This document shows, piece by piece, positions 34,885-45,676 of a stretch of DNA of 64,000 nucleotides. The position numbers and the translations under genes were made by a program. The notes beneath the pieces are model-generated. The model made no database searches. It was not told the DNA's origin and saw nothing but the letters and a program-made list of their open reading frames with translations. How positions within the stretch are numbered: position 1 is the first letter of the stretch; each line of letters begins with the position of its first letter. This DNA comes from Glycomyces sp. YM15 (GTDB taxonomy: Bacteria > Actinomycetota > Actinomycetes > Mycobacteriales > Micromonosporaceae): the NCBI RefSeq assembly GCF_016918015.1, contig NZ_JAERMK010000001.1, positions 62,001 through 126,000 on the forward strand, in the 5' to 3' direction.

Positions 34885-35446
34885 ATGGGTGCATCGACGT
34901 CACCGCGCCGCCAGACCATGTCCGACCAGGCCCTGATCGAAGGCACCGGCGCGGACTGGAAGACCTGGCTGGCGCTCCTGGACGAACGCGGCGCGGCTCA
35001 GCTCGACCATGTCGCCATCGCACGGATGCTGGTGCGGGAATTCGAGGTCGACGGCTGGTGGGCGCAGTCCATCACCGTCGGCTACGAGCAGGAACGGGGC
35101 ATGCGCGAACCAGGGCAGCGTCCCGACGGCACCTACAGCGCCACCGCCTCGAAGACCGTGCCCGCCTCCGTCACCGACGCGTTCGAGCAGCTCGCCGACC
35201 CCGCCCGGCAGGTTGCATGGCTCGGCGGCCTCGAACTGTCGCAGCGCAGCGCCTCCCCGCCGAAGTCGGTCCGGTTCGACGCCTCGGACGGCACCCGGGT
35301 CTTCGTGAACCTCGCCGCCAAGGGCGAGGGCAAGACCGCCGTGCAGATCGAGATCGCCGAACTCGGCTCGGCCGAGGAGGCCACCGCCGCCAAGGCGGCA
35401 TGGAAGGCCCGCCTCGAGCGGCTCGCGGAGCGCTTGGCGGGCTTAG
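34885..35446 (+). CDS. DUF4287/SRPBCC-type protein with lost stop codon (frameshift at 3' end)
   Basis: Residues about 12-75 match the DUF4287-like start (GADWKTWLALLDERGAAQLD, WWAQSITVGYEQERGMREPG), then an SRPBCC-like half (SASKTVPASVTDAFEQL in parts, VRFDASDGTRVFVNLAAKG). The family normally ends near LERLAERLA. Here the frame has no stop and runs on for about 344 codons antisense to the EamA gene until 36477. A TAG at 35444-35446, next to the EamA stop, would close the gene if one G were missing from the GGG run at 35438-35441; the product would then end ERLAA. I take 35446 as the ancestral end. The cause is either a true mutation or a sequence error. ATG at 34885 with TACGCT upstream, probably leaderless. 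Confidence 0.7.
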
Positions 35447-36384
35447 GGTTTCGCCGCCGGGGCCGCGGCATCCGTGGCCTCCACCGGCGGTCTCGGGGCC
35501 GCATCCGACCTCGCGCGACCGCGCGAGCGGGAGATCCCCACGCCGACCAGCGCCAACGCGCCGCCCGCGAGGGTCAGCCAGGTCGGGACCTCGTCCAGGA
35601 ACAGCCAGGACAGGCCGACCACGATCGCGGGCACCACGTACGTCGTCGCGCCGAGCTTCCCCGCGGTGGTGAAGCGCAGCGCGTATCCCCAGGTCAGGAA
35701 CGCCAGCGCGGTCGGGAAGAGGCCCAGGTAGAGGACGTGGAGCGTCGCGGAGGCCGGGGCGGACTCCAACTCGGAGAACAGGAGCGGGGCGAACGGCAGG
35801 CAGAGCACCGCGGCGATGGCGTTGCCGAACGCGGTGAACTGGAGCGAGGAGCAGTGCTTGAGTGTCGGCTTCTGGACCACGACGCTGATGGCGTAGGTGA
35901 CGGCCGAGACCAGGCAGAGCAGGACGCCGATGACCGACGAGGCGCCGTCGCGCGACATGGAGAGGCTGACCACGGCGACGCCCGCGAAGGAGACCGCGAT
36001 ACCGAGGAAGAGGCGGGGAGGGAAGCCCTCCTTGAGGATCCACCCGCCGAGGAGGGCGATGAGGATCGGTCCGATGTTGACGATGAGCGCGGCGGTGCCG
36101 GCGTCGACGAGCTGCTCGCCCCAGTTGAGGGCGATCATGTAGAGGCCGAACCAGAGGATGCCGGCGGTGAGGATGCCGGGCCAGGCGGCGCGCTTGGGCA
36201 GGCCTTCACGGCGGAGGGCCCAGAAGGCGAGGAGGACGACGGCGGCGACGCCGGCCCGGCCGAGTGTGAGCGGTCCGGGGTCGAGGTGGCGGCCGGCGTC
36301 GCGGATGGACACGAAGGCCGAGGCCCAGCACAGGACGGTGATGCCGATGGCGATGGCGGCACGGGGATTGAACTTGTCGCTCAT
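35443..36384 (-). CDS. EamA/DMT-family transporter
   Basis: 313 aa with ten predicted spans in two EamA repeats (ITVLCWASAFVSIRDAG in the first; VSAVTYAISVVVQKPTL in the second), ending WLFLDEVPTWLTLAGGALAL as usual, followed by a charged, Ala/Pro-rich cytosolic tail. Drug/metabolite exporter; substrate unknown. Start at 36384 with GAGGAG upstream. Its TAA stop lies on the TTAG shared with the ancestral end of the convergent gene. Divergent from a lipoprotein gene at 36586. Confidence 0.92.
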   Translation of the reverse strand: MSDKFNPRAAIAIGITVLCWASAFVSIRDAGRHLDPGPLTLGRAGVAAVVLLAFWALRREGLPKRAAWPGILTAGILWFGLYMIALNWGEQLVDAGTAALIVNIGPILIALLGGWILKEGFPPRLFLGIAVSFAGVAVVSLSMSRDGASSVIGVLLCLVSAVTYAISVVVQKPTLKHCSSLQFTAFGNAIAAVLCLPFAPLLFSELESAPASATLHVLYLGLFPTALAFLTWGYALRFTTAGKLGATTYVVPAIVVGLSWLFLDEVPTWLTLAGGALALVGVGISRSRGRARSDAAPRPPVEATDAAAPAAKP

Positions 36385-36585
36385 GGGCGGCGGCTCCTCA
36401 GGATGGCGCTGCCGGAGCGCCTTGGGTGGGCGGGCGGCTCCGGCCGGGGGGCGCTGGTGGCGCCGGGCCAAACCTAGCATCGAGGGGCGGTTTCGGTTAT
36501 CCGTTATTCGACTGTGTTCATCGATGGACCGTGTACATCGCCGGGGAGGCGGGAACCCGATCGGGGTGCGCGGCGTCGAAGGGAC

Positions 36586-37263
36586 ATGATGGGACACAAG
36601 ATGATGCAACGGTTCATCCCGGTCGTGGCGCTGCTGGCGCTCGCGGCGTGCGGGCAGGGTTCGGGCGACGGCGGGGCGGGCGACGGCGGGGCGGATTCGG
36701 CCGCCGACGATACGCGGCAGTCGGGCGATCCGACGCCTTCGGATGCGGTGGTCTACCAGGGGGCGCTGACGGTGCTGCAGGGCGTCGAGCGGGACGCGGC
36801 GGAGCTGTGCGGCGCGGTGGCGGAGTCGTATCCGCCGCAATGCGGGGGCCTGCCGGTGTCGGGCTGGGACTGGGACGCGGTCGAGCATGAGGAGGCACAG
36901 GGGGTCCGGTGGGGCTCGTACCTGGTGACCGGGACGTTCGACGGGAAGGCGTTCGTGCTCACGGAGGACCCGGTGCCGACGGAGGAGATCGACATGGCGG
37001 ACTATCCCGAGCTCCAGTACCAGGAGCCGGAGATCGGCGACCCGGCCGAGGACCTGAGCGCCGCAGAGCTGCAGGCGATCGCGGACGAGATCATCGCGGA
37101 GTTCCCGCGCTATGTGAACGGCGGCTGGGCCGATGACCAGAACGGGGTCGCGATGATCGACACGCTCCTGGTGACGCCGGAGCTGGAGGCGTTCGCGGCG
37201 GAGCGCTATCCGGAGGACACGGTGGTGTTCGCCCCGATGCTGAAGCCCGTTGGACAGGGTTGA
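36586..37263 (+). CDS. Hypothetical lipoprotein
   Basis: 225 aa. Signal peptide with lipobox (FIPVVALLALAACGQGSGDG), then a Gly/Asp/Ser-rich linker to about residue 45. The mature domain has a CGAVAESYPPQCGG pair of Cys, WGSYLVTGTFDGKAFVLTED, and a C-terminal DTLLVTPELEAFAAERYPED. This general form (short beta-domain with two Cys, anchored by lipid) is frequent in actinobacteria, but I do not recognise a named family. ATG choice among three near starts (36586, 36589, 36601) is uncertain. Confidence 0.75.
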   Translation: MMGHKMMQRFIPVVALLALAACGQGSGDGGAGDGGADSAADDTRQSGDPTPSDAVVYQGALTVLQGVERDAAELCGAVAESYPPQCGGLPVSGWDWDAVEHEEAQGVRWGSYLVTGTFDGKAFVLTEDPVPTEEIDMADYPELQYQEPEIGDPAEDLSAAELQAIADEIIAEFPRYVNGGWADDQNGVAMIDTLLVTPELEAFAAERYPEDTVVFAPMLKPVGQG

Positions 37264-37404
37264 AGCACGACGAGTGATGGTATCGCCCTCCCACGGGACC
37301 CGGTCTCGGCGAAGCTTGCGAGCCGCGCATTGGCGGAGCACAGGAAATACTCCGGGGGTCCGACACGCAGTTTTCACTCCTAGAACATGAGCGTCTCCCG
37401 GGTA

Positions 37405-40561
<3,157 letters not shown>

Positions 40562-40565
40562 CACC

Positions 40566-40632
40566 GATGCGACGGGTTCGCGCACAATGGAATCTGCGAG
40601 CGTGCACGCCCCGGGTGCGGACCCGTCGCATC
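40566..40632 (+). repeat. Long inverted repeat between lacZ and lacI
   Basis: GATGCGACGGGTTCGC (40566-40581) and GCGGACCCGTCGCATC (40617-40632) pair at 15 of 16 bases around a 35-nt loop. Located four bases after the lacZ stop and 30 bp before the lacI GTG. Could be an attenuator, mRNA stabiliser or partial terminator. Confidence 0.65.
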
Positions 40633-40661
40633 CCCGAGAGACCGGTGAGAGAAGGCCCCCA

Positions 40662-41726
40662 GTGACCAAGAAGTCGAATACCGAGACGGGCAAGCGCCCC
40701 ACGATCAGGGACGTGGCCGCCCGCGCCGGCGTATCGGTGCCGACGGTCTCGCGGGTCCTCGCCGGGAACTACCCGGTCGCGCCCGCGACCCGCGCCAAGG
40801 TGCTGCGCGCCATGCGCGAACTCGACTACGTGGTCAACGCCCACGCCCGCGCGCTGGCCGGGGCGACCACGAAGACCGTGGCGTTCGTGGTCGACGACGT
40901 GACCGGACCGTTCTACGCGTACATCGCGCGCGGGGTCGAGCAGCAGGCCGCCTCTGAAGGGCGGCTGTGCCTGCTCTGCACCACCCACGGCGACCCGGAG
41001 CGGGAGCTGGCGGTCGTGGAGCTCATGCGCGAGCAGCACGCGGAGGCCGTGATCGTCGTCGGCGGGGCCTGGGACGACGGGAAGTACAACGAGCGGATGC
41101 GCTACTTCGCGTCGGCGCTGGACCGCTCGGGGTCGCGGCTGGTGCTGTGCGGGCGGCCCTCGCTGGGCGAGGACGTTCCGGCGACGGTGGTGCACTACGA
41201 CAACGAGGGCGGCGCGTACGCCATGACCTCGCACCTGCTCTCGGCCGGGCACCGCACCATCACCTACATGGGCACGGGCATCGGACACTCCACTACGGAC
41301 GAACGCCTGCGGGGTTTCCGGCGCGCGCACGCCGACTACGGCATCGAGGTCGACGAGTCCCTGCTGATCCCCGGCGAGTTCTCCAAGCAGAGCGGTTTCG
41401 AGATGACCCGCGAACTCCTGTCGAAGCGCGACGACGTGACGGCGGTCTTCAGCGCCACCGACATGGTCGCCGCGGGCGTGCTCAAGGCCCTGCGCGAGGC
41501 CGGCATCGACGTCCCGAAGGACATGTCGGTGGTCGGCTTCGACGACATCCCGCTGGCCTCGGACCTCACCCCGGCGCTCACCACCGTGCACGTGCCGCAT
41601 GAGGAGCTGGGCCGCGAGGCGGTGCGGCTGGGGCTGCGCCGGGAGGCGTCGGCCCCCGACCAGGTCGTCCTCGGCACCCACATCGTGGTGCGCGAGTCGG
41701 TCGCCCCGCCGCCGCGCCGCGCCTGA
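40662..41726 (+). CDS. LacI-family transcriptional regulator of the beta-galactosidase region
   Basis: 354 aa. HTH TIRDVAARAGVSVPTVSRVL then hinge VNAHARALAGATTKTVAFVV; sugar-binding domain with VDDVTGPFYAYIARGVEQQA, VVGFDDIPLASDLTPALTTV. GTG start at 40662 with GAGAGAAGG upstream. Directly behind lacZ; the LacI-type operator GATAGAAACCGGTATCTATC in front of lacZ is its likely target. A motif TTGCAAGCGCTATC in front of the GH43 gene may be another. Probably autoregulated through read-through from lacZ (inference). Confidence 0.92.
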   Translation: MTKKSNTETGKRPTIRDVAARAGVSVPTVSRVLAGNYPVAPATRAKVLRAMRELDYVVNAHARALAGATTKTVAFVVDDVTGPFYAYIARGVEQQAASEGRLCLLCTTHGDPERELAVVELMREQHAEAVIVVGGAWDDGKYNERMRYFASALDRSGSRLVLCGRPSLGEDVPATVVHYDNEGGAYAMTSHLLSAGHRTITYMGTGIGHSTTDERLRGFRRAHADYGIEVDESLLIPGEFSKQSGFEMTRELLSKRDDVTAVFSATDMVAAGVLKALREAGIDVPKDMSVVGFDDIPLASDLTPALTTVHVPHEELGREAVRLGLRREASAPDQVVLGTHIVVRESVAPPPRRA

Positions 41727-41738
41727 CGCAGACGTTTC

Positions 41739-41769
41739 GGGGCCGGGCCGCTGTGAGCGGCCCGGCCCC
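41739..41769. terminator. Terminator-like hairpin after lacI
   Basis: GGGGCCGGGCCGCT-GTG-AGCGGCCCGGCCCC, perfect 14-bp stem, between the convergent lacI and csbD-like genes. Confidence 0.8.
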
Positions 41770-41799
41770 GTTGGTTCGCGGTGCCGATCGGGACCCCGG

Positions 41800-42027
41800 T
41801 CAGCGACGGTCCTCGTCCTCGTCGCCGGTGAGGCGTTCCTTGGCTCGGTGGAGCTTCTCGTCGCCCTTCTCCTGAAGGTCGTGCCACTCCTCCTTCGCCT
41901 TGCCCTTCAGCTCCTGTGCCCGCCCCTCGTTCGCGAGGCGCTCGTTGTCGGTCGCATCGCCGACCTTCTCCTTGGCGCGACCGATGAGCTGCTCGGTCTT
42001 GTCCTTCGCCTTGTCGATTCCACCCAT
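41800..42027 (-). CDS. CsbD-family stress-response protein
   Basis: 75 aa, very hydrophilic and helical, rich in Lys, Glu and Asp. MGGIDKAKDKTEQLIGRAKE then KVGDATDNERLANEGRAQEL and GKAKEEWHDLQEKG match the CsbD-like family (KxKGxxxxxxGKxxxxxGxxT/N pattern). Role unknown but often induced by general stress. GAAGGGAC precedes the ATG by eight bases; an in-frame ATG 33 bp earlier is less likely. Confidence 0.88.
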   Translation of the reverse strand: MGGIDKAKDKTEQLIGRAKEKVGDATDNERLANEGRAQELKGKAKEEWHDLQEKGDEKLHRAKERLTGDEDEDRR

Positions 42028-42101
42028 GGCTTGCCGTCCCTTCTCGAACGGTGATTGCACGGGGGGTGTACCCGCTCAGCGTCCGGGCACACTTCGGCAG
42101 G

Positions 42102-43739
42102 TCAGGGACGGGACGCGTCGGACTCGGGCTCGGAGGCGGGGTGGTAGGCGGCATGGTCGAAATCGGCGAAGCCGCCTTCGGCCGCGAGGTCCTGGACCCA
42201 GAGGCCGACGAACGCGCCGGTGAAGCCGAAAGCGTGCAGCAGACCGGGTTCGACCCAGGTGGCGTGCTCGTCGGAGAGGATCGTCGCGTCGCGCTCCACC
42301 GGCGGCTCCGTCCAGGTCCCGGGCCCGCCGGAGCCATGGTCGCGGTAGGCGAATCGCAGGACCGGGCCGTCGAAGACGATGCGCAGGTCGAGGTCCGGGC
42401 CGACTTCGGCGATGGTCTCGAACGTGCGGCGGCCGCGGTCGGAGCCGACGAGGGTGAGCGTGCGCCGCCCCTGTTCCAGGCCGACCTGCAGGCAGTACCA
42501 GTTGAAGCTGTTGTAGTAGGCGGTGATCCCGGCCGTCTGGTCGCCGGTCTGCGGGTCGAACGCGAGGCCCGCTTCGAAGACGCCGTGCTTGGCGGTGACG
42601 CGCTGCGCGACGAGGCTGGGCGTGCGCCTGCCGTGCGGGGACTGGCCGCCGGTGATGCGCAGGTGCGAGGGGCGCGCGGTGAGGCTGAGCCAGGCCGGGT
42701 CCGCGTGGCGGCGCAGCGTGTTCCAGCGGGGGTCGAGACGCGGGCCGTCGAAGTCGTCGCGGGCGGGCGCCTCCGGCCAGGGATGCGGCTCCAGGGCCGG
42801 GGCGGGGACTTCCAACGCCGGTGCGGCGCCGTCGATCCGAGGCCAGCCGTCGGCCCAGGAGACGGCGGCGATCGCGGTCTCGCGGCCGAGGACGCAGCGG
42901 CCGGTGGCGTCGCGGTCGCGGGCGCTCTCGGGGAGGCCGTCCTCGACCTCCGTGTAGGGCCGCGAGGTCAGGTACGTCATGTACCACTCCCCCGCCTGGG
43001 TGGCGACGAAGCACCCGTGCCCGGCCTTCTGCAGCGGCAGGTCGAGCTTGTCGCGGGTGGTGAGCAGCGGGCCGTTCGGATCGAGCTCGTAGGGGCCGAG
43101 GAGGTTCCGGGAGCGGGCGACGATCGCGCCGTGGTTGAAGCCGGTTCCGCCCTCGGCGCAGAGCAGGTAGTACCAGCCGTCGGCCTTGTACAGGTGCGGG
43201 CCCTCGGTGATGCCGGCCGGGCTCGATGCGAGGAGCAGCGTCGGCTCCCCGATGGCCTTGCCGTCTTCGAGCCGCTGGATCTCGACGCCCTTGAATCCCG
43301 TGATCATGTTGAGGAGCCAGGTGGAGCCGTCGTCTTCGTGGAACAGGGCGGCGTCGAAGCCGCGTCCCGGCAAGCGGATCGGGTCGCTCCACCGACCGTC
43401 GATCGACTCGGCGGTGATCAGGTAGTTGGCGCAGTCCTTGTAGCCGTAGGCGTAGTTGTCGAGGACCGAGAAGACCAGGTGGAACCGGCCGTTCGCATAA
43501 GTGAGGTCGGGCGCCCAGACGCCGCCGGAATCGGGGACGCCGGTGAGGTCGAGCAGCCTCGGCGAGTCCGCGATCCCGCCGAGCGGCCGCCAGTGCCGCA
43601 GGTCCCTCGAATGGTGCAGGCGGATGCCCGGACACCATTCGAACGTCGAGGTCGCCAGGTAGTAGTCCTCCCCGACTCGGACGATCGAGGGATCGGGGTG
43701 GAAGCCCGGCAGGACGGGGTTGCGGATCACATCGTTCAC
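42102..43739 (-). CDS. GH43-family glycosidase (beta-xylosidase / alpha-L-arabinofuranosidase type)
   Basis: 545 aa, no signal peptide, so it acts on imported oligosaccharides. Five-bladed propeller with the three acidic residues in LPGFHPDPSIVRVG (base Asp), GRGFDAALFHEDDG (pKa-tuning Asp) and AGITEGPHLYKADG (acid Glu). The C-terminal ~200 residues (from DDFDGPRLDPRWNTLR) form the beta-sandwich usual in the beta-xylosidase subgroup, ending GAFVGLWVQDLA. The start ATG at 43739 fits the family N-terminus. Co-location with lacZ and LacI regulators suggests a plant-polysaccharide utilisation block. No sugar transporter gene lies beside it. Confidence 0.92.
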   Translation of the reverse strand: MNDVIRNPVLPGFHPDPSIVRVGEDYYLATSTFEWCPGIRLHHSRDLRHWRPLGGIADSPRLLDLTGVPDSGGVWAPDLTYANGRFHLVFSVLDNYAYGYKDCANYLITAESIDGRWSDPIRLPGRGFDAALFHEDDGSTWLLNMITGFKGVEIQRLEDGKAIGEPTLLLASSPAGITEGPHLYKADGWYYLLCAEGGTGFNHGAIVARSRNLLGPYELDPNGPLLTTRDKLDLPLQKAGHGCFVATQAGEWYMTYLTSRPYTEVEDGLPESARDRDATGRCVLGRETAIAAVSWADGWPRIDGAAPALEVPAPALEPHPWPEAPARDDFDGPRLDPRWNTLRRHADPAWLSLTARPSHLRITGGQSPHGRRTPSLVAQRVTAKHGVFEAGLAFDPQTGDQTAGITAYYNSFNWYCLQVGLEQGRRTLTLVGSDRGRRTFETIAEVGPDLDLRIVFDGPVLRFAYRDHGSGGPGTWTEPPVERDATILSDEHATWVEPGLLHAFGFTGAFVGLWVQDLAAEGGFADFDHAAYHPASEPESDASRP

Positions 43740-43770
43740 GGGATTCGATTCAACCGGTCCGCGCCAGAGT

Positions 43771-43784
43771 TTGCAAGCGCTATC
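43771..43784. promoter_or_regulatory. Candidate LacI-type operator upstream of GH43
   Basis: TTGCAAGCGCTATC contains the AAGCGCT core with a central CG used by LacI-family proteins; arms are only partly symmetric. It lies 32 bp upstream of the GH43 start. Confidence 0.35.
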
Positions 43785-43821
43785 CCATGGAATCGTCGGT
43801 CCCGCGAGGCAGAATCTTGTG

Positions 43822-44352
43822 GTGATTCCTTCCCGCGACTTCCAGATCCGCCCCGTCTCCCCGGCTGAGCACGCCGCGCTCGGCGACGTCTCGGTCCGCT
43901 CCTACCTCGAAGGCGGGCTGCTGCTCAAGGGCCTCGACGACCCCTACACGCCGAACCTGCGCGATGTCGCGCTCCGGGCGGCCTCGTCGACCGTGCTCGT
44001 CGCCGTCGACGAGCACCCCGGCGAGGACGGCGGCCACGCGCTGCTCGGCGGCGTCACGCTCGCCTTCCACGGCAGTCCCATGGCGCAGCTGGCCGGGACG
44101 GGCGAAGCCGAGATCAGGATGCTCGCCGTCGATCCCGCCGCCCAGGGCCGCGGCGTCGGTGCGGCGCTCGCGGCCGCGTGCGTCGAACGGTCCCGCGCCG
44201 ATACCGGGACGAAGTCGGTCGTCCTCTGCGCGCTGCAGGACCTCGCGAACGCGCACCGCATCTACACCCGCCTCGGGTTCGAGCGGGCGCCCGACCTCGA
44301 CTGGTCGCCGATCCCCGACGTGCTCCTGTGGGGCTTCCGCCTCGAGCTCTAG
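43822..44352 (+). CDS. GNAT-family N-acetyltransferase
   Basis: 176 aa. GNAT fold with FQIRPVSPAEHAALGDVSVR at the start, AEIRMLAVDPAAQGRGVGAA (acetyl-CoA loop QGRGVG) in motif A and LANAHRIYTRLGFERAPDLD at motif B. Small-molecule or protein acetylation; substrate unknown. Two GTG codons side by side (43819 and 43822) can start it; upstream codons show no family likeness. Divergent from GH43. Confidence 0.85.
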   Translation: MIPSRDFQIRPVSPAEHAALGDVSVRSYLEGGLLLKGLDDPYTPNLRDVALRAASSTVLVAVDEHPGEDGGHALLGGVTLAFHGSPMAQLAGTGEAEIRMLAVDPAAQGRGVGAALAAACVERSRADTGTKSVVLCALQDLANAHRIYTRLGFERAPDLDWSPIPDVLLWGFRLEL

Positions 44353-44401
44353 AGGCAATGCCGTTCGGCCCGACCACTGCCCCGACCGAACCGCATTGGG
44401 G

Positions 44402-45580
44402 CTAGAGCAGCGCCCCGAACGCCCGCCTGTAATCGGCGAGCGCCCCGTCGACCTCGCCCTCGCTGAGGCCGTACCGGGTCAGGTCGTACCGGTGCGTGGT
44501 CGGCCGGTTCGCCAGCGTCGCGTCGAGGGCGTCCGCTTCCGTCCGCCCCCATGGCGCGCCGAGGTGGTCGAAGAGCTGCGGCATGCGCTCGCGGGCGCGG
44601 TCGGTGAGGTCGCGGTAGGGCACGTCGACGACGGCGTAGGCGGGCATGCGGGCGCGGGCGGCGCGGGCGCGGTCGAAACCGGTCGCGAAGAGTCCCAGCC
44701 AGGTCCGGCCGATCTCGTGGGGGTCGATCTCGCCGGTGTTCATGGCGGTGGCGGTCTCGGTCATCGAGCAGAGCGAGGCGAGGGCGGCGGCGGGGTCGCG
44801 GTGGGTCCACAGGATCTGGGCGTCGGGGAAGGTCTTGGTGAGCGCTCCCAGGTTCCAGAGGTGGGCGGGGGCGCGGAGGACCCAGCGGCGGCGCGGGCGT
44901 CCGTGCTGCAGCACTTGGAGGGTCTGCTTGAGGTAGCGGTAGTCGGGGGTGTAGTCGCGCTCCAGCATCCACTGGACGTAGCCGGGGGGTTGGGCGCGCA
45001 CGAGGTGGCCGATGCCGTGCGGGAGGACCCAGACGTCCGCGTCGGGCTTCTGCGGGTGCATGTCGTAGACGGCGCCGAAGGTGGGGATGGCTTTGCCGAG
45101 GAAGTCGGTGGCGCGTTCGGCGCGGCGCAGGTGGACCGCGGTGTCGAGGTCGGCGTGCATGAGTTCGTGCATGAGCGGGGAGCGGTGGGTGTCGGGGACG
45201 GCGAGGAGCCGCTGGAGCATGGTGGTGCCGGAGCGGGGGGCGCCGGTGACGACGATGGGGCGGCTGATGGGCTCGTCGGCGATCTCGGGGTTGAGGGCGT
45301 GGAGCTTGCGGGTGCGGAGGCGGTTCTCGAGGCGGTCGGTGACCTCCTGCTGGACGGCCACCCAGCCGGTGAGGGTGAGGCCCTGGATGTCGGCGTAGCC
45401 GGCGAGGAGGACGCGCATGTCGTCGACGAAGCGCTCTTCGCCGTGGGCGGTGGAGCCGGTGCGGTGCTCGGCTTCGCGGACGGCGCGGTCGAGGAGGCGG
45501 TCGATCTTCTTGCGGCGTCCCGCGATGGCGGGGGTGAGCACGGTATTGACGGCTCTGACCCAGGGCGAGACGCGTTCCAT
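44402..45580 (-). CDS. Sulfotransferase family protein
   Basis: 392 aa. PAPS-binding loop (5'-PSB) VVTGAPRSGTTMLQRLL at about residue 115, and a 3'-phosphate region with ILWTHRDPAAALASLCSM. Related actinobacterial proteins transfer sulfate from PAPS to lipids, glycolipids or sugars; acceptor unknown. AAGGAG lies nine bases before the ATG at 45580. It follows the acyltransferase gene on the same strand after 96 bp, so both may decorate the same surface molecule (inference). Confidence 0.88.
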   Translation of the reverse strand: MERVSPWVRAVNTVLTPAIAGRRKKIDRLLDRAVREAEHRTGSTAHGEERFVDDMRVLLAGYADIQGLTLTGWVAVQQEVTDRLENRLRTRKLHALNPEIADEPISRPIVVTGAPRSGTTMLQRLLAVPDTHRSPLMHELMHADLDTAVHLRRAERATDFLGKAIPTFGAVYDMHPQKPDADVWVLPHGIGHLVRAQPPGYVQWMLERDYTPDYRYLKQTLQVLQHGRPRRRWVLRAPAHLWNLGALTKTFPDAQILWTHRDPAAALASLCSMTETATAMNTGEIDPHEIGRTWLGLFATGFDRARAARARMPAYAVVDVPYRDLTDRARERMPQLFDHLGAPWGRTEADALDATLANRPTTHRYDLTRYGLSEGEVDGALADYRRAFGALL

Positions 45581-45676
45581 TCGTACCACTCCTTTTGTCC
45601 CGCTTGAAAACTGAGGTGAGCCTACATTCAGAGCCGAATGCTGGCCCACCTCAGTGCGGTGCGGTGTGTCCTGGAC

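Noticed and set aside
35447-36477. Long C-terminal extension of the DUF4287-type protein
   Set aside because: Codes Arg, Asp and Gly-rich shadow of EamA; I treat it as the result of a lost stop, not as a real domain.
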